A stretch of 64,000 bases of DNA from Sedimentibacter saalensis (GCF_007830175.1 NZ_VLKH01000003.1:62001-126000), one strand, 5' to 3'. Numbered from the stretch's first letter, positions 18,439-25,274 are shown. Numbers and translations are program-made. Notes: a model not told the origin generated them from the letters alone.

Positions 18439-18499
18439 GCAAGGAAACAAATAAAAATGTTCTCTATGATTATTCCTTGTTATGCAAGGAATATTTTTT
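18439..18499 (+). promoter_or_regulatory. Candidate attenuator ahead of the TM1266/ABC operon
   Basis: A terminator hairpin, ATTCCTTG (18472-18479) with CAAGGAAT (18485-18492) and then TTTTTT, precedes the ribosome site at about 18505. The sequence GCAAGGAA also occurs at 18439-18446. That upstream copy can pair with TTCCTTG and would exclude the terminator. This is the logic of an attenuator or riboswitch; no known aptamer class was recognised. Confidence 0.5.
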
Positions 18500-18514
18500 G
18501 TATAAGGAGGTATT

Positions 18515-18760
18515 ATGGACAAAAGAATCGGCGTCATAGGAATAGTGATTGAAGATTTGTCCCGCATAGCCGAAGTAAATGATATTCTTCACCAGTACGG
18601 CGATATCATAATAGGCAGAATGGGCATCCCCTACAAGGAAAGAGGAGTGAATGTAATTTCAATCATCGTAGACGGGACCACAGACGATATAGGAGCTCTT
18701 ACCGGCAAGCTTGGAAAAATCAAAGGATTGAGCGTAAAAAGCGCCTTATCCAAAAAATAG
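18515..18760 (+). CDS. TM1266-type putative iron-only hydrogenase system regulator
   Basis: An 81-residue ACT-like small protein: RIGVIGIVIEDLSRIAEVNDILHQYGDIIIGRMGIPYKERGVNVISIIVDGTTDDIGALTGKLGKIKGLSVKSAL. It matches the TM1266 family, which tends to lie near [FeFe]-hydrogenase maturation genes and is annotated as a putative regulator; its biochemistry is unproven. It starts behind AAGGAGG and is followed after 8 nt by an ABC importer operon, suggesting it senses or controls uptake of that solute (inference). Confidence 0.82.
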   Translation: MDKRIGVIGIVIEDLSRIAEVNDILHQYGDIIIGRMGIPYKERGVNVISIIVDGTTDDIGALTGKLGKIKGLSVKSALSKK

Positions 18761-18768
18761 GAGGATTT

Positions 18769-19806
18769 ATGAAAAAATCTATGAAGAAATTGAGTTTGCT
18801 TTTGATTCTGGCAATGATATTGTCCATTTTTGCAGGCTGCAGCAGCAAGACAGACAACGCTCCGGCAAATCCACAGGAACCTGCACCGCAGGAACAAGTA
18901 AAAGAAGAACCAAAAGAGCCCATTGATGTAACAATTGCAGGCCTCATGGGACCAACATCCATAGGCATGATAAAAATGATTGACGAAAAAGCAATGAACA
19001 GCGAACAATACAACGTTGAATACATAGCTGAAAGCGCACCTGATGCACTGAGTGCAAAAATAATAAACGGCGACATCCAGATTTCTTCCGTGCCCATAAA
19101 CCTTGCAGCTGTTTTGTACAACAAGACAGGCGGAAAAATTAAGCTTATGGCTGTAAACACTGTAGGAAACCTTTACGTTGTTGGAAGCGACAACACTTCA
19201 ACAATTGCAGAACTTGAAGGAAAAACACTTGGAATGAGCGCAAAGGGTTCAACACCCGATTATGCTATGAACTATATTTTAAAGCAAAATAATCTTGAAG
19301 GCAAAGTAGAGCTCGATTACAGCACAGACCATGCAACACTTGCTCAGGCTGTAATTGCAGAAGACACAAAAGTTGCTCTTCTTCCTCAACCCTTTGTTAC
19401 ACAGACAACAATTAAAAATGAAAATGTAAAAATGCTCATAGATTTAAATGAAGCATGGAAGGAAGCAACTAAAGGTGCCAGTGAGCTTTATACAGGCTGC
19501 ATCATAGTAAACACTGAATTTGCAGAAAACAATAAGGAATTTGTAGCTGAATTTTTAAAACAATACGAAGAATCGGTAAACTGGGTTTTAGAAAATCAAA
19601 AAGATGCATCAGTGTTAGTTGAGAAAAACGGTATTATGCCAAGCGCTGCAATAGTAGAAAAAGCAATTCCTTACTGCGGAATCACATACAGATCAGTTTC
19701 AGCAGAAAAGGAAAAATTAAGCAGTTTTTATGGGATATTGTTTGAATCAAATCCTGCTTCAGTAGGAGGAAGCATGCCAGATGAAAAATTCTATTTTGCT
19801 GAGTAA
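18769..19806 (+). CDS. ABC transporter substrate-binding lipoprotein, SsuA/THI5-like
   Basis: A 345-residue lipoprotein. The signal peptide ends in the lipobox SIFAGC, and a Pro/Glu-rich linker (NPQEPAPQEQVKEEPKEP) precedes the periplasmic-binding fold. That fold begins DVTIAGLMGPTSIGMIKMID and contains DALSAKIINGDIQISSVPINLAAVLYN, typical of the NMT1/SsuA-like group. The solute is unknown. It is the first transport gene after the TM1266-type gene and overlaps the permease gene by 26 nt. Confidence 0.88.
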   Translation: MKKSMKKLSLLLILAMILSIFAGCSSKTDNAPANPQEPAPQEQVKEEPKEPIDVTIAGLMGPTSIGMIKMIDEKAMNSEQYNVEYIAESAPDALSAKIINGDIQISSVPINLAAVLYNKTGGKIKLMAVNTVGNLYVVGSDNTSTIAELEGKTLGMSAKGSTPDYAMNYILKQNNLEGKVELDYSTDHATLAQAVIAEDTKVALLPQPFVTQTTIKNENVKMLIDLNEAWKEATKGASELYTGCIIVNTEFAENNKEFVAEFLKQYEESVNWVLENQKDASVLVEKNGIMPSAAIVEKAIPYCGITYRSVSAEKEKLSSFYGILFESNPASVGGSMPDEKFYFAE

Positions 19807-20533
19807 GTACAGGAATTTTTTCATAATCATATTTTGGATAACTGTGTGGGAGATACTTTCGCTGATAATCAATCAGGAGATTTATCTCCCTTCTCCCTTT
19901 GCCACATTTAAATCATTGTTTGATTTAATGTTTGATAAAGTAACTTACATAACAATTCTTTACAGCACGTACAGGACTCTGACGGGATTTTTAATTTCAA
20001 CATTTTTTGGAGTAATGCTGGGTTTTGTGTGCGGAATGAACAAATCAATTTACAATCTTTTAAATCCTTTGGTCAGCATCATAAGGACCGTCCCCGTAAT
20101 GAGCATTATCATCATTGCCATAATGTGGTTCAAGGATACAAACGTACCTGTCTTTGTAGCATTTTTAATGTGCTTTCCAATCATCTGGACTAATACCATA
20201 CAGGGAATCGATTCAGCTGACAATAAACTTCTTCAAATGTGTAAAATTTACAACATAAAAAAAATACGGGTTATAAAATCAGTTTATTTTTACAGCGCTC
20301 TTCCCTACATAAAGGCAGGCATGATATCTGCTCTTGGCATAAGCTGGAAGGTTACATCTGCAGCGGAAGTCTTGAGTTTGCCAAAGTATTCAATAGGAAG
20401 ATTCTTGTATGATTCCAAAGTTTATCTTGAAATTCCGGACTTGTTTGCATGGACAATCATCATAGTTCTTTTGAGCATTTTATTCGAAAAATTGCTAAAT
20501 ATAATATTTAAAGCAGGAAGACAAAATGATTAA
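19781..20533 (+). CDS. ABC transporter permease, SsuC-like
   Basis: A 250-residue membrane protein with about six helices. It starts inside the end of the binding-protein gene (MKNSILLSKYRNFF). The ATPase-contact loop is present around KLLQMCKIYNIKKIRVIKSVYFYSALPYIKAGM. It overlaps the ATPase gene by 8 nt, so the three transport genes form one coupled operon. This is a second, separate SsuABC-type system; the pair at 2882-4445 lacks a binding protein. Confidence 0.88.
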   Translation: MKNSILLSKYRNFFIIIFWITVWEILSLIINQEIYLPSPFATFKSLFDLMFDKVTYITILYSTYRTLTGFLISTFFGVMLGFVCGMNKSIYNLLNPLVSIIRTVPVMSIIIIAIMWFKDTNVPVFVAFLMCFPIIWTNTIQGIDSADNKLLQMCKIYNIKKIRVIKSVYFYSALPYIKAGMISALGISWKVTSAAEVLSLPKYSIGRFLYDSKVYLEIPDLFAWTIIIVLLSILFEKLLNIIFKAGRQND

Positions 20534-21200
20534 ACTTATTGATGTCACCAAAAAATATGATGATATGGTTCTTTTGAAAAATTTCAACATATCATTTGAA
20601 GAAAATGAAATAACATGTCTGTTTGGTCCTTCAGGCGTAGGAAAAACAACTATAGCAAATATTGCAGCAAATCTAGTTGCTGTTGATGAGGGAATTGTAT
20701 CAGGAACTGAAGATGCATTGTACTCCTATGTGTTCCAGGAGCCAAATTTACTTGACTGGTACAGCGTGTATGACAATCTGGATTTCGTCCTCAAAGATAT
20801 TTTTGATAACAAAAAGCGCAAAGAAATCATAGAAAGCTATCTAAAAATGGTTGAACTTTCGGACTACAGGAACTTTAGGCCAAAAACATTAAGCGGCGGA
20901 ATGGCTCAAAGGGTATCCATAGCCAGAGCCTTTGCCTATCCTTCAAATGTTCTCATAATGGATGAACCCTTTAAGGGACTGGACGTGAAATTGAAACAGG
21001 ATATAGTATCATTGTTCAAGAGACTTTGGAAAGAAAGCAGACGAACAGTCATATTCATAACCCATGATGTTGATGAAGCCGTCAATTTGTCAGACAAAAT
21101 TTATGTAATCAAGAACCGTCCTGTTGAAATCAACATGACAATTGACGTTAAAAATACCAATGAACGTGAATCCATAAAAAATATTTTGATTGAAGCATAA
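20526..21200 (+). CDS. ABC transporter ATP-binding protein, SsuB-like
   Basis: A 224-residue ATPase: Walker A GPSGVGKTT, Q-loop YVFQEPNLLDW, signature TLSGGMAQRVS, Walker B VLIMDEPFKGLD and switch FITHDVDEA. It is on the short side for the family, with a brief C-terminal end. A short A/T-rich hairpin, AATAATTA...TAATTATT with a T run (about 21202-21226), probably terminates the operon. Confidence 0.9.
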   Translation: MIKLIDVTKKYDDMVLLKNFNISFEENEITCLFGPSGVGKTTIANIAANLVAVDEGIVSGTEDALYSYVFQEPNLLDWYSVYDNLDFVLKDIFDNKKRKEIIESYLKMVELSDYRNFRPKTLSGGMAQRVSIARAFAYPSNVLIMDEPFKGLDVKLKQDIVSLFKRLWKESRRTVIFITHDVDEAVNLSDKIYVIKNRPVEINMTIDVKNTNERESIKNILIEA

Positions 21201-21287
21201 AAAAATAATTAGTAATTATTTTTCTGTAATCCATTTTTTTCTTGACATTTACCGAATTTATATTAACATATAAACAAAAGATAAAAC

Positions 21288-21308
21288 GTGACTTTGTAAC
21301 TTAGTCAC
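21288..21308. promoter_or_regulatory. Palindromic operator candidate upstream of the selenoprotein genes
   Basis: The inverted repeat GTGACT-N9-AGTCAC lies 60 bp before the first HesB-like start. It sits between a possible TTGACA -35 at 21242-21247 and a TATAAT at 21341-21346. Its size and symmetry suit a dimeric regulator. Confidence 0.45.
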
Positions 21309-21368
21309 TGATTTATATGAAAATTTTTTATATATTGTGTTATAATAAGAAAAAAGATGGAGGATATT

Positions 21369-21647
21369 ATGGAATTTAAATTATCAGATAAAGCAAAAGA
21401 AAAAATGCTTGAAATGAAAAGCAACAATGAACCTATAAAATTAAAAATAACAGGTTTTTCCTGATGTGGTGCCGAATTTGGCATTGTTTCGGAGAAACAA
21501 TCAGAAAATGATAAAGTATACGACGCTGAAGGAATTGAACTTATAGTATCAGATGAACTAGAGGGAGCAATCAAAGGCGCAGAAATTGATTATTCAACAA
21601 ACTTCTTTAAAAAAGGATTTGAAGTAACTCCAAAATTCTCTAGATAG
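21369..21647 (+). CDS. HesB/IscA-like selenoprotein, copy 1 (UGA read as Sec at codon 32)
   Basis: From ATG 21369 (GGAGG site) the frame meets TGA at 21462-21464 and, if read as selenocysteine, continues to TAG 21645 for 92 residues. The context KITGF-S-U-C-GAEFGI aligns with the IscA/HesB segment V-K-G-G-G-C-S-G-x-x-Y, so Sec replaces the first conserved cysteine. The rest (YDAEGIELIVSDELEG, GAEIDYSTNFFKKGFEV) matches the HesB fold. The C-terminal Cys-Gly-Cys of IscA is absent. HesB-like selenoproteins are a known bacterial group; whether this one binds Fe-S clusters or acts in redox chemistry is open. A SECIS-like hairpin lies at 21483-21501. Confidence 0.85.
21483..21501 (+). promoter_or_regulatory. 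Bacterial SECIS-like hairpin, HesB copy 1
   Basis: ATTGTTTC/GAAACAAT forms an 8-bp stem with loop GGA. The loop begins 27 nt after the UGA and has G in its first two positions, within the distance usually accepted for bacterial SECIS elements. It lies inside the coding frame. Confidence 0.7.
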
Positions 21648-21657
21648 AGAGGCATTT

Positions 21658-21930
21658 ATGGAATTTAAAATAACAGACAGGGCAAAGGAAAAGCTGGCTT
21701 TAATGAAAGAACAGAATATTCCCATAGTCTTGTACGGAATTCCTGTAGGCTGAAACAGATACAACTATAAAATTGTTTCGGTGAAGCAAAAAAAAGATGA
21801 CAAGGTATACAACGTTGACGGCATAGAAATAATTGTGACGGCAGAAGTTGATCGAACCTTGCTGGGAGCAAAAATAGACTTCGGAGGGTTTTTTACAAAG
21901 GATTATATTGTAACCCCGAGATATTCATAA
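21658..21930 (+). CDS. HesB/IscA-like selenoprotein, copy 2 (UGA read as Sec at codon 32)
   Basis: The second gene of the tandem pair starts 10 nt after copy 1. ATG 21658 opens a frame with TGA at 21751-21753, also codon 32, continuing to TAA 21928 for 90 residues. The context YGIPVG-U-NRYNYKIVSVKQKKDDKVYNVDGIEIIV resembles copy 1 after the Sec but lacks its neighbouring Cys. GAKIDFGGFFTKDYIVTPRYS closes the HesB-type fold without a Cys-Gly-Cys tail. The two proteins share the start MEFK(I/L)(T/S)D(R/K)AKEK, so they arose by duplication and then diverged. Confidence 0.85.
21773..21789 (+). promoter_or_regulatory. Bacterial SECIS-like hairpin, HesB copy 2
   Basis: TTGTTTC/GAAGCAA pairs with one G-U wobble around loop GGT. 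The loop starts 27 nt after the UGA, exactly as in copy 1. Confidence 0.7.
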
Positions 21931-21943
21931 TATAAGGTGGCAT

Positions 21944-22216
21944 ATGTATAAGCTGTGGGCAAAAAAAATAAAATCTAATCGTATTGTTGACTCTTTGGTT
22001 GTCAACAATAAAGAAAATATTTCTCCCGATGAAAAAAGAGAAAAATGCCTTAAAGAAATATGCCAGAAGTTTGATATGAGCGTTCCTGTATGGCTTAAGA
22101 CACATGACATGGAATTTTCTCAGTTTAAGATAGTCACGTTTTTCCCTCATGATTTTATTGATGAAGTTGACTTTGACAAACTGGAAGTTGAACTTATTGA
22201 TGACGGTACAAACTAA
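21944..22216 (+). CDS. Hypothetical protein downstream of the HesB-like selenoproteins
   Basis: A 90-residue soluble protein of unrecognised family, 13 nt after HesB copy 2 and behind an AAGGTGG-type site, so probably in the same operon. It has a basic N-terminus (MYKLWAKKIKSNRIVDSLVVNN), a helical middle (SPDEKREKCLKEICQKFDMSVPVWLKTHDMEFSQF) and an acidic end (VDFDKLEVELIDDGTN). The VPVWL.THDMEF...F..VTFFPHDFI region looks like a conserved core. Two cysteines are four residues apart. A function related to the selenoproteins is inferred only from position. Confidence 0.7.
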   Translation: MYKLWAKKIKSNRIVDSLVVNNKENISPDEKREKCLKEICQKFDMSVPVWLKTHDMEFSQFKIVTFFPHDFIDEVDFDKLEVELIDDGTN

Positions 22217-22228
22217 AATTTAACAAAG

Positions 22229-22278
22229 AGCTGTTGCATTAGCGAATAAAATTTCGCAGTGCAATAGCTGTTTTTTTG
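22229..22278 (+). terminator. Terminator after the HesB selenoprotein operon
   Basis: An imperfect stem, AGCTGTTGCATTAGCGA with TCGCAGTGCAATAGCT, is followed by GTTTTTTTG. It separates the selenoprotein operon from the NifU-like gene. The rest of the 369-bp gap (22217-22585) is AT-rich and holds only the next promoter. Confidence 0.75.
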
Positions 22279-22494
22279 TTAAAATCAATATAATCGGACT
22301 TTTTGAAGCCCTGAATTTGATTATTACAATAAAAAACAGGCGTTACACTAATTTCTTAACTACATTGTTTATGACAGTATATAATCTCTTACAAACTTCC
22401 ATATTTGTATTCATTACATTTAATACTAAATTTTTCATAAAATAATCATATTTATGTGAAATTTATTTTTTTTATACTCCATGCTCTGTTATAT

Positions 22495-22523
22495 TTGACT
22501 TATAAAAAGGTCGGTAATATAAT
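22495..22523 (+). promoter_or_regulatory. Sigma-A type promoter for the NifU-like/ThiF-like operon
   Basis: TTGACT and TATAAT with a 17-nt spacer, 63 nt before the NifU-like ATG. Confidence 0.7.
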
Positions 22524-22585
22524 ATTCATATTAAACATATAGGAAATGTATAGTATATGTTGCTGAACAAATAAAGGAGGCAGTT

Positions 22586-22957
22586 ATGTATAATGATATA
22601 GCTTTAGATCATATTTCAGATCCAAGAAATGCCGGTGAGATAAAAGATGCAGATGGCATTGGTCATATAGGCAATCCCGCAGATGGGGACAGGATAACAA
22701 TTTATATAAAGGTTAATAACGATATTCTTACTGATGTCATGTTCAAAGCCTTTGGTTGTGGTGCTGCCATAGCTGCCAGCAGTATGATTACTGTAATGGC
22801 AAAAGGCAAGACAATTGACCAGGCAATGGCAATATCAAATGAAGCTGTCTCGGAAGAACTGGGCGGACTTCCTCCTCAAAAATTGCAGTGCTCCAATATT
22901 GCTGCCGATGCTCTTCACAATGCAATTGATGACTATAGATCAAAGAGGTTAATATGA
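22586..22957 (+). CDS. NifU/IscU-like scaffold protein with Asp replacing the first Cys ligand
   Basis: This 123-residue protein has the whole IscU/NifU N-terminal fold: DPRNAGEIKDADGIGHIGNP, FKAFGCGAAIAASSMITVMAKGKT and LGGLPPQKLQCSNIAADALHNAIDDY. Two of the three cluster-ligand cysteines are present (FGCGA and LQCSN). The first, normally GNPxCGD, reads GNPADGD, with Asp encoded by GAT. Standard proteins of this family assemble Fe-S clusters with a cysteine desulfurase; a scaffold lacking one Cys may bind clusters differently or serve another role. It has an AAAGGAGG site and overlaps the next gene by ATGA. Confidence 0.88.
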   Translation: MYNDIALDHISDPRNAGEIKDADGIGHIGNPADGDRITIYIKVNNDILTDVMFKAFGCGAAIAASSMITVMAKGKTIDQAMAISNEAVSEELGGLPPQKLQCSNIAADALHNAIDDYRSKRLI

Positions 22958-24411
22958 TACTAAAAAAAGAACAAATCAACCGATATATGAGACATATAAT
23001 AATGCCTGAAATAGGCGGCAAGGGTCAAAAAAAATTGTTGGAATCTGCAGTATATATATATGGGGAATCTGTTGAACTCTTATCTCCTTTGATTTTTTAC
23101 CTTGCAGCCTCAGGAATAGTCAGAATGTTTTGCTGTTTTGAAAATGATGATGGGTATGATGAGTTATTTCATAGAATTCGAGACTTTAATGATGAGGTTA
23201 TAATAGAACTAATTGATGAACAAGAATTTATAAATCATAAACATACCGACAAGTTGGGAAATACAGGATTCATATTAAACATTTTTTCAGGAGATTTATG
23301 TTTGCTGAAAAAAATCATAAATAAAATTGATTTTTCTCCTATGATAATTTCTATTCATGAAAAATGGAAGATAATATTGCAGACTTTTACCAATATGGAT
23401 GATTTGAAATTGTTCGCAGGAATTTTATCTGACAAATCAATTAATGAAGAAACTGACAGAACATTCCCTAAAAATCTAAATGCAGTTGCAGCTTCAGTAT
23501 CGGGTTCACTCTGTTCAATTGAAGCTGTTAAACTTTGCCTTAATATTGGTGAAGCACAAAAAAAACCGCTGTATTTTGACATAATGTCAATGGAAATCAA
23601 TTCTTCTGAAAATAAATGTGATTATTATATAAACAAATTATATGACAATAATCATGAAATTACATCAGATGATGCAAAAAAATTATCCGCTTGCAAAATA
23701 CTCATTGTGGGGGCAGGAGGTCTTGGCTCTCCTGCAGCATTTTCATTAGCCATGGTCGGTGTAGGCACCATAGGCATAATAGATTATGATACCGTTGAAA
23801 TAAGCAATCTTAACAGGCAAATACTTCACAGTGTTTCACGCATTGGAATGTCAAAAGTGGAATCAGCAAAAATATTTCTGAACAATGTTAATCCTCACAC
23901 AGAAATAATTGCTTACAATATGCCTTTGAATTCAGACAATGTAACAGAGTTAATAAAAGATTATGATGTTGTAATTTCAGGGGTTGATAATATTTCGGCC
24001 CGTTACCTCATAAATGATGCATGCTACTTTGCCAAAAAACCTATGATTGAAGCAGGTGTGCTGCGATTCAACGGTATAAACACAACCATCATTCCCGATG
24101 AAGGTCATTGTTACCGCTGCATATACATGAATGCAGCCGGCAGCGGTTTGTCATGTGCAGAAACTGGAACCTTGGGGCCTGTTCCGGGAATTATGGGATT
24201 TATGGAAGCAGCTGAAGCAATAAAATTGATTACAGGAAAGGGAGAAACCCTTAAGAATAAGCTGCTTATGTTTGATGCTTTAAACTTTGAGCTTGATATT
24301 TTTACAGTAAATAAGAATCCTGACTGCTCATTATGCGGCAAAAATCCAGATATCAAAGTTGTAGAACATCATGAATTTATTTGTGAGAACAAAAATGACA
24401 ACAACAAATAA
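22954..24411 (+). CDS. Tandem E1-like protein: degenerate plus active ThiF/MoeB domains
   Basis: This 485-residue protein carries two adenylation domains. The N-terminal one (about 1-215) starts with the family signature NRYMRHIIMPEIGGKGQKKL. Its nucleotide loop has decayed, and it keeps an echo of the C-terminal helix (VSGSLCSIEAVKLCLNIGEAQKKPLYFDIMSMEI). The second (about 240-470) is intact: ILIVGAGGLGSPAAF, DTVEISNLNRQILH, ISGVDNISARYLI, SCAETGTLGPVPGIMGFMEAAEAIKL and a zinc site CYRC...CSLC. MoeB/ThiF enzymes adenylate the C-terminus of a ubiquitin-like sulfur carrier and work as homodimers. Here one chain mimics the inactive/active pairing of eukaryotic E1. No carrier gene is adjacent. 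It overlaps the NifU-like gene. Confidence 0.88.
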   Translation: MILKKEQINRYMRHIIMPEIGGKGQKKLLESAVYIYGESVELLSPLIFYLAASGIVRMFCCFENDDGYDELFHRIRDFNDEVIIELIDEQEFINHKHTDKLGNTGFILNIFSGDLCLLKKIINKIDFSPMIISIHEKWKIILQTFTNMDDLKLFAGILSDKSINEETDRTFPKNLNAVAASVSGSLCSIEAVKLCLNIGEAQKKPLYFDIMSMEINSSENKCDYYINKLYDNNHEITSDDAKKLSACKILIVGAGGLGSPAAFSLAMVGVGTIGIIDYDTVEISNLNRQILHSVSRIGMSKVESAKIFLNNVNPHTEIIAYNMPLNSDNVTELIKDYDVVISGVDNISARYLINDACYFAKKPMIEAGVLRFNGINTTIIPDEGHCYRCIYMNAAGSGLSCAETGTLGPVPGIMGFMEAAEAIKLITGKGETLKNKLLMFDALNFELDIFTVNKNPDCSLCGKNPDIKVVEHHEFICENKNDNNK

Positions 24412-24543
24412 TAAGCTGAGAATATTGCATTATTTACTTTTTTACTTTATTGATTAATTAAGCATATTTTTTAATAGCCAGTAAAAAAGTCTATTACTCG
24501 CATTGTCATTAAGTGAAATACTATTATTTTAGTACTCAAAAAT

Positions 24544-24596
24544 CATAAAATCCTCAAATCTTACATTAAAAATAAGTAAGTATTGAGGATTTTATG
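24544..24596. terminator. Inverted repeat downstream of the E1-like gene
   Basis: CATAAAATCCTCAA...TTGAGGATTTTATG forms a perfect 14-bp stem with a 25-nt loop in the gap 24412-24661. It has no clean T run after it and may be a weak terminator or an mRNA 3' structure. Confidence 0.5.
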
Positions 24597-24609
24597 CTAA
24601 TTCCTTAGT

Positions 24610-24660
24610 AAGAGGCTATACCATTTAATTTTCAAAAATTGAGACAACAGCCTCTTTTTT
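24610..24660 (+). terminator. Terminator, plus strand
   Basis: AAGAGGCT...AGCCTCTTTTTTATT has a long loop. The T run suits transcripts coming from the E1-like gene. Confidence 0.6.
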
Positions 24661-24661
24661 A

Positions 24662-24916
24662 TTAATCATACATGTTGTATATTACAACCAAAAGCAGGAA
24701 GAACCAAAGAAGTGTATCCATTTCTATTCCGCAGTCGCTTTGGCATACTATGCAAACAAGCAGTAAAAAGAAAAACAACAATGAAGAATCTATTCCGCCG
24801 CGTGCACCCAATACCGGTGATACCGGAAGAACCGGAACAACCGGCGGCCTTCTGTCACATTGAATGTTTGTGTTTTCATTTGCTTCAACTATATTTTCAG
24901 TCCTGCAATTATCCAT
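24662..24916 (-). CDS. Small membrane protein with two similar hydrophobic segments
   Basis: From ATG 24916 (GAGGAGG site) this gives 84 residues. A polar, Asn/Glu-rich start (MDNCRTENIVEANENTNIQCDRR) leads to a Pro/Val stretch (PPVVPVLPVSPVLGARGG). Two hydrophobic segments follow, LLFFFLLLVCIVC and LLWFFLLLVVIYN, separated by a short acidic loop. The repeated FFLLLV suggests a duplicated hairpin. No family was recognised; comparable small FFFLLL proteins occur in spore formers (inference). Confidence 0.6.
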   Translation of the reverse strand: MDNCRTENIVEANENTNIQCDRRPPVVPVLPVSPVLGARGGIDSSLLFFFLLLVCIVCQSDCGIEMDTLLWFFLLLVVIYNMYD

Positions 24917-25075
24917 TAATAAAAACCTCCTCAATTAATATGCATTTTGTAATTATTATATTCACCATAGAAATATATGTTAAATAATTGATTTAAAAAT
25001 CATTGTTTTAAAATATATGCATAATATAGAAATTTATTGAAACAATAACATTATATTAAATAAGGAGGATTGCCC

Positions 25076-25273
25076 ATGGATAAATTTGCCTTGGTGCTAG
25101 TCATAATAGGAGCCATAAACTGGGGGCTGATAGCATTGTTTCAATTTGATCTGGTTGCTGCTATATTCGGAGGCCAGACAGCTATATTCAGCAGAATAGT
25201 ATATGGACTTGTTGGATTAGCTGGACTTTACTGCATAACTTTATTATTCAACGAACGAGAAAAAACAGATTAA
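25076..25273 (+). CDS. DUF378 family small membrane protein
   Basis: A 65-residue protein with two hydrophobic helices (FALVLVIIGAINWGLIALF and ISRIVYGLVGLAGLYCITLLF-like) and the family signature GAINWGL...FDLVAAIFGG. ATG 25076 has an AAGGAGG site at the right distance; a TTG at 25070 is less likely. Function is unknown. It is a single-gene unit ending in a strong terminator. Confidence 0.88.
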   Translation: MDKFALVLVIIGAINWGLIALFQFDLVAAIFGGQTAIFSRIVYGLVGLAGLYCITLLFNEREKTD

Positions 25274-25274
25274 T

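Noticed and set aside
21369..21461. Two HesB-like genes as simple pseudogenes from nonsense mutations
   Set aside because: Both have UGA at the same codon in the Cys-equivalent position, both remain open afterwards, and both have a matching SECIS-like hairpin; two independent identical nonsense mutations are unlikely.
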